Origin: Amyelois transitella
Lineage: Eukaryota > Arthropoda > Insecta > Lepidoptera > Pyralidae
Direction: 5' to 3'
Assembly (NCBI RefSeq): GCF_032362555.1
Contig: NC_083536.1
Span: 310,001-374,000 of the forward strand
DNA: 64,000 nt
Shown here: positions 30,667-42,364 of the stretch, in pieces
How positions within the stretch are numbered: position 1 is the stretch's first letter
Layout of the letters: each line of letters begins with the position of its first letter
Notes under the pieces: generated by a model
What the model saw: the letters and a program-made list of their open reading frames with translations, nothing else
The model's database searches: none
What the model was told of the DNA's origin: nothing
Program-made: the position numbers and the translations under genes

Positions 30667-32601
30667 ATGCATTCTTTACGTTTATTGTGGGCTGCACATA
30701 ATGAGAATACGTGGGTGAGGCGTCAAAGGCGATTTTCATCAAGAAGACATATGGAAACGATTGAAGATATGCCGGAATTGTTGTTTATACAACATTTCAG
30801 GCTTGATAAAAAAACTTTTCGACGATTATGCGACGAACTAAAAAGATATACTGGATTGAAAGGATCCAATGAAATTTCCCTGGAAGTGAAGGTAAGAACT
30901 TTCATAAGGATTAACCTCATAGGGAAATAAGTATACTTATCTCTAAACTTAGAATACTTATAGAAATTTCTATAGTCTAATCCTATAAAGAAAACCACAC
31001 GAGTATGCAGAGACATTACTGTTTTTCAGGTGCTGTGTACTCTAAGCTTTTTAGCCACAGGGTCATACCAGACAATTGTAGGTGTGGGACAATATTTGAC
31101 ACAGCGGACTACAAGTCGCTGTGTCAGGGAGGTTGTGAATTCTTTAAATCACAATTGGATGGTCAGCAGGTGGATAATGTTTCCACAAACACCACATGAG
31201 AGATCTTTAATCAAAGAGAAGTAAGTGTAATTATAAAGATATAAAACCTTTCTTAATATTTGTCACCTAGGCCTACAGCCAGTATTTGTTATAAAATTGT
31301 TAACATTTCCAGATTCCATATAAGACATAATTTGCCTGGAATTATTGGGTGCATTAATTGTACCCATATAGCTATAGTAAGACCAGAGGAGGATGAATAT
31401 TCATTTTTTAATAGAAAAGGATATCATTAATTAAATGTTCAAGTGGTAAGAAACTAGACTTAATTTTTATTATCAAAACACCTAAATATACTACTCTTTA
31501 TATGTTGTGCAATAAAGTGTTAATTCAATTCAAATGGCCTGAATATACCTGTCAAAGGTATCACATGTAAATAAATATATAGGGACAAATCACACAGATT
31601 GAGTATTATATAACTTTTAATCAATTGTTATATCCCCAAAACAAATTGTTTTGTATATTTTTTCCCCAGATATGCGATTTCGATTTAAAAATAGTTAATG
31701 TCAATTCAAAATTTGGTGGTGCTACACATGACTCCCACATATGGTCCGCTAGTCATGTAGAGACTTTCATGCGAGGGCTTCATGAAAGTGGTGAACATGT
31801 TTGGTTATTAGGTATGTAAGACATTTTTTCTTATATTTCATTGCAAACCATAATAGATAAAAAACTTATATGGAATAAACATATGTAAAGTATTTCATTT
31901 AAATAATACATCTACTTCTATAAACTATTGGAAATCAACTAAATTAAATTAGTATTCATTGTTTGCCACCCAAGTATACATTATAGTTCTTCAATTTATT
32001 TTGAACTAGAGGCCGCCCGCGACTTCGTCCGCATGGAAACCCTATCAATTCGCGGGAATTCTGGGATAAAAAGTAGCCTATGTGTTATTCTGGGTCTTCA
32101 GCTACCGACATACCAAATTTCATGGTAATCGGTTCAGTAGTTTTTGCGTGAAAGAGTAACAAACATCCATACAAACTTTCGCCTTTATAATAGTAGTAGG
32201 ATAAAATATTTATTGAGTATGTAATTTCAGGGGATTCTGGATATCCACAGCGACCTTGGTTGATGACGCTTATACTAGATGCTGAACAAGGGTCCCAAGA
32301 AGAAATATATACCAGACGTCATGTGCAAGCCAGATCTCGCATAGAACGATGTTTTGGATTACTGAAGGCTCGTTGGAGGTGTATGCTTTGACACCGTGTT
32401 CTTCACTATCAGCCTTACGTGGCTAGCAGAATTATTAACGCATGTTGTGTATTGCATAATATTGCAATACATGCTAAACTACCTGCTCCAACAGATATGC
32501 CAGCTGAGGCTCTTGATGGTAGTGAAGATCAAAGTATACAGCATAACACCTCTACAACCAACACTAATCAAAACGAGTTAATTCGAGGAAGGGCTATGTG
32601 A
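30667..32601 (+). pseudogene. Harbinger transposase, five exons, inactivated
   Basis: Exons 30,667-30,891, 31,030-31,220, 31,313-31,445, 31,670-31,811 and 32,231-32,601, all with GT-AG borders and in phase. The DDE nuclease core shows GCINCTHIAIV in exon 3, where the family has Asp instead of the first Asn (catalytic Asp lost), THDSHIW in exon 4 (second Asp) and RIERCFGLLKARWR in exon 5 (Glu). Two in-frame stops, TAA at 31,428-31,430 and TGA at 32,389-32,391, also block translation. Structure is otherwise complete to NELIRGRAM. Confidence 0.88.
32006..32200 (-). mobile_element. Lepidopteran interspersed repeat in Harbinger intron 4
   Basis: Contains GCCCGCGACTTCGTCCGCATG and, near its end, TTCGCCTTTATAATAGTAGTAGG, the typical ends of an abundant lepidopteran short repeat. 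It lies between the donor at 31,812 and the acceptor at 32,230. Confidence 0.7.
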
Positions 32602-32646
32602 AATTATCTAGTCAGTAGAATGCAGCATTCTACTGACTAGATAATT
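32602..32646. repeat. Perfect 21-bp inverted repeat, 3-nt loop
   Basis: Arms 32,602-32,622 and 32,626-32,646 around CAG, immediately after the transposase stop and 10 bp before the tandem duplication starts. Confidence 0.95.
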
Positions 32647-32797
32647 CTGTCTGTATATAATTTATAGTTTCATTTTATTTAAGCTTAAGTATATTTTCTT
32701 AAGTTAGTATCAAATGAAAAAGAAAATAATAATAATAATATAACAATTTTAATAAGTATCCAGTCTTTTAACTTATCAATATACTTATCTACTTATT

Positions 32798-33973
32798 TTA
32801 ATATTTAACCACACCACCACCATAGTCCACATATACTGGATCATCTTCTTGGGCAACAACTGCAGATGATTGAGAGGGTGCAGGTGCAGAAGATTGAGGT
32901 CTCTGAAAAAGTTATTATGGTGATATTTATTGAATATGTAGATACTTAATTAAATAGTATACTGTTTTATCTAATTATATATGTGTAATGGCTAAAATTT
33001 TTAATTTCTAATATTCAAGTACAATATTTATTCAACAAGATTTACCTAGTTAGTATTGATTTTTAGCTAATAATTTTGTTACATGAGGTACTGGAAAATA
33101 AGGTTAATACATACACTAAATCCAAGCTCTTGTATAGAGTCTTGTCCTTCCACTGCTGTTGGGCCGATAATAGCCAGAACCCTTTCCTCCAAATGCGACA
33201 AGGATTTCTGACTAGCCGGTCCACCTCCAGTCCCTCTGGCATGTTGTCGCAAGGTCAGACCTTTTTTCTTAGTCTTGGATTTTAAATCGGCCCATACCTT
33301 TTTGGAATTATCAGTCATAAGTATGCATACAACCACATAAGTTGAAAATTGGTCTCCACACTCCACTGGACCGAAAAATTCCTAACATCCCTGTTACCTC
33401 TTCTTGCACATATGTGATAATAATATATGATATTCTAGGTGCTTGATTTGCACATCAAAGCAGATTGTAACTTGTGACTTTATCTATACCAGATCCACAT
33501 CCAAATTGCTTGGCATGTAATATGTAGAAAAGATTATTAAATATAACTAAATATCTGAGTAATTTCCATAGAAAGAACTTATAATCACAAAGACTCTTCA
33601 AATACGGCTATTGGAATAGAATTGCTAGTCATTACTTACTTTTTTCCACTTGTCTGTTGTTTTGTTGACACCACCACCAACGGAATTTAATATATTAGTA
33701 AGATCAGACCATAATTGGTCTGACCGTACTCGACCTTGTGCCCCTGCAACAGGCCTAGCCAGGTCCCCATGACTGTAACATAAGCAACGGTTCAATACAC
33801 AAATGCTTCATTGTTATTATCGCGTCATTGTTTACATTAGCGATTGAAATGGTACCAAAGTTTTGTACGATTGAATTTAAAAGAAATGGAAAATAACTTG
33901 GATTTACCTACCTTTCCATATACTCCAGTAGAGTTGAGAGTTGTTCGGGACTTGCCCTTACCCTAGAATCCAT
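32798..33973 (-). CDS. Harbinger Myb/SANT-like partner protein (copy 1)
   Basis: Four exons on the minus strand: 33,912-33,973, 33,640-33,772, 33,115-33,297 and 32,798-32,902, with GT-AG borders and continuous phase. Begins MDSRVRASPEQLSTLLEYME, then a Myb/SANT (zeste-type) DNA-binding domain (LWSDLTNILNSVGG, KWKKVWADLKSKTKKK), then the conserved HARGTGGGPAS and LEERVLAIIGPTAVEG blocks, and a C-terminus ending GGGVVKY. In Harbinger elements this protein binds DNA and brings transposase to the nucleus. No disabling change is visible, unlike the transposase. Confidence 0.85.
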
Positions 33974-34381
33974 TCTTTAACACTAAAAATAAAAAAAATA
34001 ACTATATTTATTTTGAACAGTTACAATCACGATGATTCTATTTAATTTTGAAGAAATCTACGTAAAAACTATGTAAAAACACTCTAATAATTTAACACTA
34101 TCAAAGTTTTGCTATAAGATTATTAAAAAGCGTCAAGAATTAATAATATCAATTAAAAACGACTCACCACACTCACAGTAAACACTCACTTAAACTTTAG
34201 AATAATCCCGCTTTGTTTGTTCCAATTTGAAACTGACAGCTAAATTTTCGTTACCATAGCCAATATTCGTTTGTTTATCGAACGATCCGTTCGACACAAC
34301 GATCGCGACAATTGCGTTACATTGGCTAGGAAATGTTTATCGTTATCTCTAAGACGAAAAAGAACTTCGACATCGTTTCGT

Positions 34382-35352
34382 TAAGAAGCGATACTACATT
34401 GTCTAAGCCTCCTGTCCGTGTACAGCAGTCGATACCAGTCAGCAACAGTGATGAGAGTATGACGACCTCTACGGGCCCATCTGGTGACAACCAAAACGTG
34501 ACACTGAGGATGAAACCTACACCTGCTGTGGAGGAGTTCGTATTAAATGACTCAAGGGACGAATCTATAAACTCACAGGATCCTATGACGGATGTGAAGG
34601 CATTAGCGGAGGAACTTCGAGCTATGCGACGAGAGATTAGCAGGATGTGCGATAAAATCGACAAAATTGACTCTTTTGCCAACACAGTCAATATGCGAAT
34701 GGACAGGATGGAGGCGAGAATAGATTCTCTTGAAAACAAGAAAACAGAATTTGAAAGTTGTAGAATAATTGCGCTAGAGGAAACAGTGTCTCAACTAAAA
34801 TTAGAAATTCAGGATCGGGATCAAGAGGTACTCGGAAACGATATTGAAATCGCTAGCTTCCCAGAGGGAAAAAATGAAAACACGACCCATTTGATCTTGA
34901 CAGTAGCCAAAAAGCTAGGCGTAGAACTGGAAGAGCGTGATGTAGTTAAGGCGCAACGAGTGGGGCCGGTGCCTGCGCCCGCGGAGGAAGGCGCGGTGCG
35001 GCGACCGCGGCCTCTCGTGGTGCGGCTGGCGCGGCGCGATACCCGCGACTCGCTGCTGCGCGCGGCGCGCGTGCGTCGCGGCGTCACTACGGAGGGCATG
35101 GATCTCCAGGCTCCGGGTCCATCACGTAAGTTTTATGTAAACGAGAGGCTCACCAAAGTAAACAGACGCCTATTTCAAAAGGCGCGAGAGGCGGCAAAGC
35201 GCGCAAATTTCAGATTCGTATGGACCCGTGAGGGTAAAATATATACAAGGAAAGAGCAGGGAACGGCAAGTATCCGGCTTCGCACGGATTGTGACATAGT
35301 CAGGGTTTTTGAAGACTGTAATGTTGGGTCCGAATATGGAAATATGCAATAA
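34382..35352 (+). pseudogene. LINE-3 ORF1 C-terminal part, coiled coil and FP25K-like domain (copy 1)
   Basis: About 320 residues: coiled coil (about 85-170 of the open frame: ALAEELRAMRREISRMCDKI), then a baculovirus FP25K-like domain with VKAQRVGPVPAP, RRPRPLVVRLARRDTRDSLL and FYVNERLTKVNRRLFQKARE. An FP-like ORF1 is presumed to bind LINE RNA. The first residues of the open frame (from 34,333) are Harbinger-end sequence. The PHD-like N-terminus is 4 kb upstream, so no normal ORF1 protein is made. Local GC jumps between about 34,960 and 35,110. Confidence 0.8.
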
Positions 35353-35949
35353 CATAGTATTACTATTTTTTAACAAAAACAAAGCTATTTTTCTGGATAC
35401 TATATGTTTCATGTTAATTTGTTTTAATATTTTATTGTACTGTTTTGTGGGTTTTTTGGGAATTTTGTTGGTCTACTTTAAGATATATTTTCTGATTGAT
35501 GTATTAAAAAATGCTTATACATCCGGTATATGTGTTATATGTTTGTTATATACTTATATTAGTAATATTTTTTTGAACAAGCTTCATCATTTCCTACGTT
35601 GTCTCTCACAAAATATTGTTTGCCTAATATTGAGATGCATGTTATTGACGGTCTATCCACGGCTATGTTATTCCAAAAGAGTATATGAAATCACAAGATA
35701 TGATGAACTAATGTTATATGGACTGTTATATTATAATATGTATCATACTATATATTATACTACGTATTATACTATGTATCATAATATATATCAGGGTACC
35801 TTTTTTATAATAAATATATATATAATAGTTGTATCTATTTATCGTCTTATTTGGCGCCACTTAACGGTTTTAAAATTACTCCTAGATAATTGCTTTTATA
35901 TACAGCTTTCGTTTAGTTTTGTTATAAGGTTTATACAGCGGAAAAATTT

Positions 35950-36163
35950 CACAATAGGACTTTTGAACCCTGGTTCACTCGGAAATCGACGTAAGCATGA
36001 CGAGTTACGGGTCGCTATACAGCGACATGCAGTCGACGTACTGGCCATAAATGAAACGTGGATTTATGAAGGCGAAGATGCACGCGCTCCCAATGTACCT
36101 GGGTACAGACTACGACACGTGCCGCGCTCTGTGTTTGCCCCAAAAGACAAAGGAGGCGGAGTC
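35950..36163 (+). pseudogene. LINE-3 endonuclease start, cut by duplication
   Basis: First ~70 residues of the ORF2 endonuclease (FTIGLLNPGSLG, VDVLAINETWIYEG with the catalytic Glu) ending at the duplication junction, where the frame soon stops. The preceding open stretch (35,353-35,940) is AT-rich, reads as a hydrophobic peptide, and is taken as inter-ORF spacer. Confidence 0.75.
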
Positions 36164-36305
36164 TATAATTTATAGTTTCATTTTATTTAAGCTTAAGTAT
36201 ATTTTCTTAAGTTAGTATCAAATGAAAAAGAAAATAATAATAATAATATAACAATTTTAATAAGTATCCAGTCTTTTAACTTATCAATATACTTATCTAC
36301 TTATT

Positions 36306-37481
36306 TTAATATTTAACCACACCACCACCATAGTCCACATATACTGGATCATCTTCTTGGGCAACAACTGCAGATGATTGAGAGGGTGCAGGTGCAGAAG
36401 ATTGAGGTCTCTGAAAAAGTTATTATGGTGATATTTATTGAATATGTAGATACTTAATTAAATAGTATACTGTTTTATCTAATTATATATGTGTAATGGC
36501 TAAAATTTTTAATTTCTAATATTCAAGTACAATATTTATTCAACAAGATTTACCTAGTTAGTATTGATTTTTAGCTAATAATTTTGTTACATGAGGTACT
36601 GGAAAATAAGGTTAATACATACACTAAATCCAAGCTCTTGTATAGAGTCTTGTCCTTCCACTGCTGTTGGGCCGATAATAGCCAGAACCCTTTCCTCCAA
36701 ATGCGACAAGGATTTCTGACTAGCCGGTCCACCTCCAGTCCCTCTGGCATGTTGTCGCAAGGTCAGACCTTTTTTCTTAGTCTTGGATTTTAAATCGGCC
36801 CATACCTTTTTGGAATTATCAGTCATAAGTATGCATACAACCACATAAGTTGAAAATTGGTCTCCACACTCCACTGGACCGAAAAATTCCTAACATCCCT
36901 GTTACCTCTTCTTGCACATATGTGATAATAATATATGATATTCTAGGTGCTTGATTTGCACATCAAAGCAGATTGTAACTTGTGACTTTATCTATACCAG
37001 ATCCACATCCAAATTGCTTGGCATGTAATATGTAGAAAAGATTATTAAATATAACTAAATATCTGAGTAATTTCCATAGAAAGAACTTATAATCACAAAG
37101 ACTCTTCAAATACGGCTATTGGAATAGAATTGCTAGTCATTACTTACTTTTTTCCACTTGTCTGTTGTTTTGTTGACACCACCACCAACGGAATTTAATA
37201 TATTAGTAAGATCAGACCATAATTGGTCTGACCGTACTCGACCTTGTGCCCCTGCAACAGGCCTAGCCAGGTCCCCATGACTGTAACATAAGCAACGGTT
37301 CAATACACAAATGCTTCATTGTTATTATCGCGTCATTGTTTACATTAGCGATTGAAATGGTACCAAAGTTTTGTACGATTGAATTTAAAAGAAATGGAAA
37401 ATAACTTGGATTTACCTACCTTTCCATATACTCCAGTAGAGTTGAGAGTTGTTCGGGACTTGCCCTTACCCTAGAATCCAT
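36306..37481 (-). CDS. Harbinger Myb/SANT-like partner protein (copy 2)
   Basis: Exact duplicate of the copy at 32,798-33,973, shifted by 3,508 bp, with the same four exons (37,420-37,481, 37,148-37,280, 36,623-36,805, 36,306-36,410). It is separated from any transposase reading frame on its left by LINE-3 sequence, so it is an orphan copy created by the tandem duplication. Confidence 0.85.
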
Positions 37482-37889
37482 TCTTTAACACTAAAAATAA
37501 AAAAAATAACTATATTTATTTTGAACAGTTACAATCACGATGATTCTATTTAATTTTGAAGAAATCTACGTAAAAACTATGTAAAAACACTCTAATAATT
37601 TAACACTATCAAAGTTTTGCTATAAGATTATTAAAAAGCGTCAAGAATTAATAATATCAATTAAAAACGACTCACCACACTCACAGTAAACACTCACTTA
37701 AACTTTAGAATAATCCCGCTTTGTTTGTTCCAATTTGAAACTGACAGCTAAATTTTCGTTACCATAGCCAATATTCGTTTGTTTATCGAACGATCCGTTC
37801 GACACAACGATCGCGACAATTGCGTTACATTGGCTAGGAAATGTTTATCGTTATCTCTAAGACGAAAAAGAACTTCGACATCGTTTCGT

Positions 37890-38860
37890 TAAGAAGCGAT
37901 ACTACATTGTCTAAGCCTCCTGTCCGTGTACAGCAGTCGATACCAGTCAGCAACAGTGATGAGAGTATGACGACCTCTACGGGCCCATCTGGTGACAACC
38001 AAAACGTGACACTGAGGATGAAACCTACACCTGCTGTGGAGGAGTTCGTATTAAATGACTCAAGGGACGAATCTATAAACTCACAGGATCCTATGACGGA
38101 TGTGAAGGCATTAGCGGAGGAACTTCGAGCTATGCGACGAGAGATTAGCAGGATGTGCGATAAAATCGACAAAATTGACTCTTTTGCCAACACAGTCAAT
38201 ATGCGAATGGACAGGATGGAGGCGAGAATAGATTCTCTTGAAAACAAGAAAACAGAATTTGAAAGTTGTAGAATAATTGCGCTAGAGGAAACAGTGTCTC
38301 AACTAAAATTAGAAATTCAGGATCGGGATCAAGAGGTACTCGGAAACGATATTGAAATCGCTAGCTTCCCAGAGGGAAAAAATGAAAACACGACCCATTT
38401 GATCTTGACAGTAGCCAAAAAGCTAGGCGTAGAACTGGAAGAGCGTGATGTAGTTAAGGCGCAACGAGTGGGGCCGGTGCCTGCGCCCGCGGAGGAAGGC
38501 GCGGTGCGGCGACCGCGGCCTCTCGTGGTGCGGCTGGCGCGGCGCGATACCCGCGACTCGCTGCTGCGCGCGGCGCGCGTGCGTCGCGGCGTCACTACGG
38601 AGGGCATGGATCTCCAGGCTCCGGGTCCATCACGTAAGTTTTATGTAAACGAGAGGCTCACCAAAGTAAACAGACGCCTATTTCAAAAGGCGCGAGAGGC
38701 GGCAAAGCGCGCAAATTTCAGATTCGTATGGACCCGTGAGGGTAAAATATATACAAGGAAAGAGCAGGGAACGGCAAGTATCCGGCTTCGCACGGATTGT
38801 GACATAGTCAGGGTTTTTGAAGACTGTAATGTTGGGTCCGAATATGGAAATATGCAATAA
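37890..38860 (+). pseudogene. LINE-3 ORF1 C-terminal part (copy 2)
   Basis: Second identical copy of the coiled-coil/FP25K-like region; this one is followed by the continuous ORF2. It lacks the PHD-like N-terminus. Confidence 0.8.
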
Positions 38861-39449
38861 CATAGTATTACTATTTTTTAACAAAAACAAAGCTATTTTT
38901 CTGGATACTATATGTTTCATGTTAATTTGTTTTAATATTTTATTGTACTGTTTTGTGGGTTTTTTGGGAATTTTGTTGGTCTACTTTAAGATATATTTTC
39001 TGATTGATGTATTAAAAAATGCTTATACATCCGGTATATGTGTTATATGTTTGTTATATACTTATATTAGTAATATTTTTTTGAACAAGCTTCATCATTT
39101 CCTACGTTGTCTCTCACAAAATATTGTTTGCCTAATATTGAGATGCATGTTATTGACGGTCTATCCACGGCTATGTTATTCCAAAAGAGTATATGAAATC
39201 ACAAGATATGATGAACTAATGTTATATGGACTGTTATATTATAATATGTATCATACTATATATTATACTACGTATTATACTATGTATCATAATATATATC
39301 AGGGTACCTTTTTTATAATAAATATATATATAATAGTTGTATCTATTTATCGTCTTATTTGGCGCCACTTAACGGTTTTAAAATTACTCCTAGATAATTG
39401 CTTTTATATACAGCTTTCGTTTAGTTTTGTTATAAGGTTTATACAGCGG

Positions 39450-42264
39450 AAAAATTTCACAATAGGACTTTTGAACCCTGGTTCACTCGGAAATCGACGT
39501 AAGCATGACGAGTTACGGGTCGCTATACAGCGACATGCAGTCGACGTACTGGCCATAAATGAAACGTGGATTTATGAAGGCGAAGATGCACGCGCTCCCA
39601 ATGTACCTGGGTACAGACTACGACACGTGCCGCGCTCTGTGTTTGCCCCAAAAGACAAAGGAGGCGGAGTCGGCTTTTATCTTCGGCGTGGAATAAATGC
39701 GCGTGTGTTGGATCATCCTTATTGTCAAAATGTAGAACAGATGTGGATTAGTCTGAAACTAAATGGTTATAGAATCGCTATTGGTACCGCTTATCGTCCC
39801 CAGTGGATGAAAGTTGATATGTTTATAAATGCAATGACCGAGTCATTAAGTTCATTTTCACAATTCGACCATATAGTTTTAATTGGAGATTTTAACATAA
39901 ACTTACTAATACCTACTGAATGGGACTCTAAAATACTCCTCAATTTTGTTGATTGTATGAATCTTCGGCAATACGTGGAGGAGGCGACGCATTTCACTGA
40001 TCATTCGGCCAAACTATTGGATGTTGTGTGTAGCAGTGCAAAAGTCTTCAATGTTGTAGTGGACTATATACCAGAGTTAAGTCACCATGCTTTCATCTCA
40101 TTCGAATTAAATATAAAAAAGCCTAAAGTAAAGCCTCGCTGGATAACTTATCGCCCTCTCAAAGATATTAACATTGAGGACTTTAATGCTGATGTGGGCA
40201 CTATACAATGGGAAAAATTATTGTGTGACAATGTCAATGATTCGGTTACCGCCTTTACTGATCAAATCAATGCTTTGTTTGACCTTCATGCTCCCGTAAA
40301 AACCTCTTATATTAAAGAACAAAGTTACCCTTGGATAACTCAAACTATAAAGGACATGATGTGGCTTAGAGATGAGGCACATTCCAAAAGCAGGAAAACT
40401 AAATCGGATCAAGATAAATCAGCATATAAAGAGTTGAAAAAAGTTGTAAATGAAGCCTTACAGAGTGAAAAAACTGCTTATTTTCGATACAAAATAGATC
40501 AGAATTTGGGAAATTCTCGTACCTTATGGAAAAATATTAAACGCCATATTGAGTTTAATAAACAGCATACAGATTTACCTAGAAGTATTAGTAATCCAGA
40601 TCTCATCAACAAGCATTTTCTTGATGTCCCTGGTAGTAATCATCCCATAAATATCGAAAAATTAACTCATTTGTGGTTCCATAGATTTGGTTCCACGGTT
40701 TTTAGTCTGAAAACCGTTGACGAGGAGACTGTATTTAAGATCATTAAACAGATTGATACCAACGCTCAGGGCGTTGATGGTATTTCGCTGAACATGATAA
40801 TATTAACCTTGCCGCGCATTAGTTACAATAACCGCTATTATAAATAAGTCCATTACAAGTGGGGTTTTTCCAGATCTATGGAAAAATGCCATAATCGGGC
40901 CACTTCCAAAAGTCAGTAATCCTAAGGACTTTAATGATCTTCGTGCAATTAGTATTTTGCCATTTTTGTCTAAGATATTAGAAAAAGTCGTCTGCAAGCA
41001 AATGGTGGAATATCTGGTCAACAATAATATTTTACCATCTAAGCAATCGGGTTTTCGTTCTGGCAGAAGCACAGGCACGGCACTATTGGATGTGGTGGAT
41101 GACATATTGACTGGAAGGGATGAGGGTAAGGGCTCGATTCTGGTGTTGCTAGATTATTCACGTGCTTTTGACACAATCAATCACACACTACTCATGGCTA
41201 AACTGGTGTACTATGGTTTTGATTCTCTTGCAATAAAATGGTTTTCTAATTATTTAACTGGTCGATTTCAGCGGGTACAAATTAACAATAGTGATGGTAC
41301 TAAACTACTTTCGAATAATGTGTCTGTGAATAAAGGTGTTCCTCAGGGATCAATATTGGGGCCTATATTGTTCATATTGTATACTGCTGACTTGCCTCAA
41401 TATATCAGTAGCAGTCAATATCATATTTATGCGGATGACCTACAAATATACCAGTCTTTTAAGCCGAGTAACACCATGACCGCGGTGGAAAATATAAATA
41501 GGGATCTTAAGAGGGTGGCTGAGTGGTCGGATGATAATGGTCTCGTACTTAATCCAACCAAGACTAAATATCTAATCATAGGTACTAAAGCACAGACCAC
41601 TGGTATAAGGGAATGTGATCCAATAATTAAATTAAAAGACACCCATATACAAGAGGTATCTGAGGCTAGAAACCTTGGTGTTTTGATGGATAGTGATTTT
41701 CATTTCGAGAAACATGTTATTGAGACCATTAGAAATTGTTATTACCGGCTGAAGGTGCTGTATCAGATTCGAGAGCACTTAAGCACAGAATCACGTATCT
41801 GCTTGTGCGAGTCACTAATTCTGTCCAAACTGAACTATGCTGATGTTGTGATGGGAAAGTGTTTACTGGCCCGTACAAGAAATCTGATTCAGCGTTTACA
41901 AAACTCCTGCGCTCGATACTGTTTTTCTATCCCCCGTCGAGCTCATATATCACCTTATCTAAATCAAAACAATCTTCTTAATATGGAATCTAGGCGCAAT
42001 CTTCACTTGGCTTCTCTTATTTTCGGTGTAATTAAAAACAAAAACCCATCATACTTGTACGATAAGTTAAAATTCAGTCAAAGAGCTAGAGTTGCAGACC
42101 GCTTATTATTTCCCGCGCACAGGACTGCTGCGTTCCGAGGTAGTTTCAGGTACGCTGCGACGCGTTGTTGGAACAACATTCCACCGCCTATTAGGCATTC
42201 TATGACCATTAAAACTTTTAAAGTTAAATTCAAAGAATACATTTTAAATGCTCAAAAGTCTTAA
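39450..42264 (+). pseudogene. LINE-3 ORF2: endonuclease-reverse transcriptase, one frameshift
   Basis: Endonuclease begins near 39,455 (FTIGLLNPGSLG), with INETWIYEG, IAIGTAYRPQW, LIGDFNINLLI and ELSHHAFISF in place of the usual SDH. RT: DLRAISILPFLSKILEK, VLLDYSRAFDTIN (motif A), GVPQGSILGPILFILYTADL (motif B), HIYADDLQIY (motif C). The frame changes at about 40,800-40,850 just before the RT, splitting the protein into 676- and 435-residue frames. The open frame upstream to 38,817 is hydrophobic spacer, not thought to be part of the enzyme. C-terminus complete at 42,264. Confidence 0.88.
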
Positions 42265-42364
42265 CGTGCAGCGTTTACCTGAAATGCTTATTTTTTTCAT
42301 AATATTAGTATTATCAGTATCGCGTCGCACGCGCTAGCGGACGGTCGCTGATTCACGAGCGAAG

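Larger units (their letters stand above)
30363..34381 (+). mobile_element. PIF/Harbinger DNA transposon with two genes
   Basis: About 4.0 kb inside LINE-3 ORF1. TAA occurs at both edges (30,360-30,362 and 34,382-34,384), matching the 3-bp TWA target duplication of the superfamily. Terminal inverted repeats are not clear by eye, so edges are approximate. It carries a five-exon transposase on the plus strand and a four-exon Myb/SANT-like partner on the minus strand. Confidence 0.75.
32656..39671. repeat. 3,508-bp direct tandem duplication
   Basis: Unit 1 is 32,656-36,163 and unit 2 is 36,164-39,671; every reading frame in them is the same. The unit starts in the Harbinger element (TATAATTTATAG) and ends within the LINE-3 endonuclease (GAGGCGGAGTC). 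No shared bases are seen at the breakpoints. Confidence 0.95.

Noticed and set aside
35353-35940. Long hydrophobic open frame before the LINE-3 endonuclease (again at 38,861-39,450)
   Set aside because: AT-rich sequence naturally reads as Ile/Tyr/Phe-rich; overlaps ORF1 end and has no family pattern. Treated as spacer.
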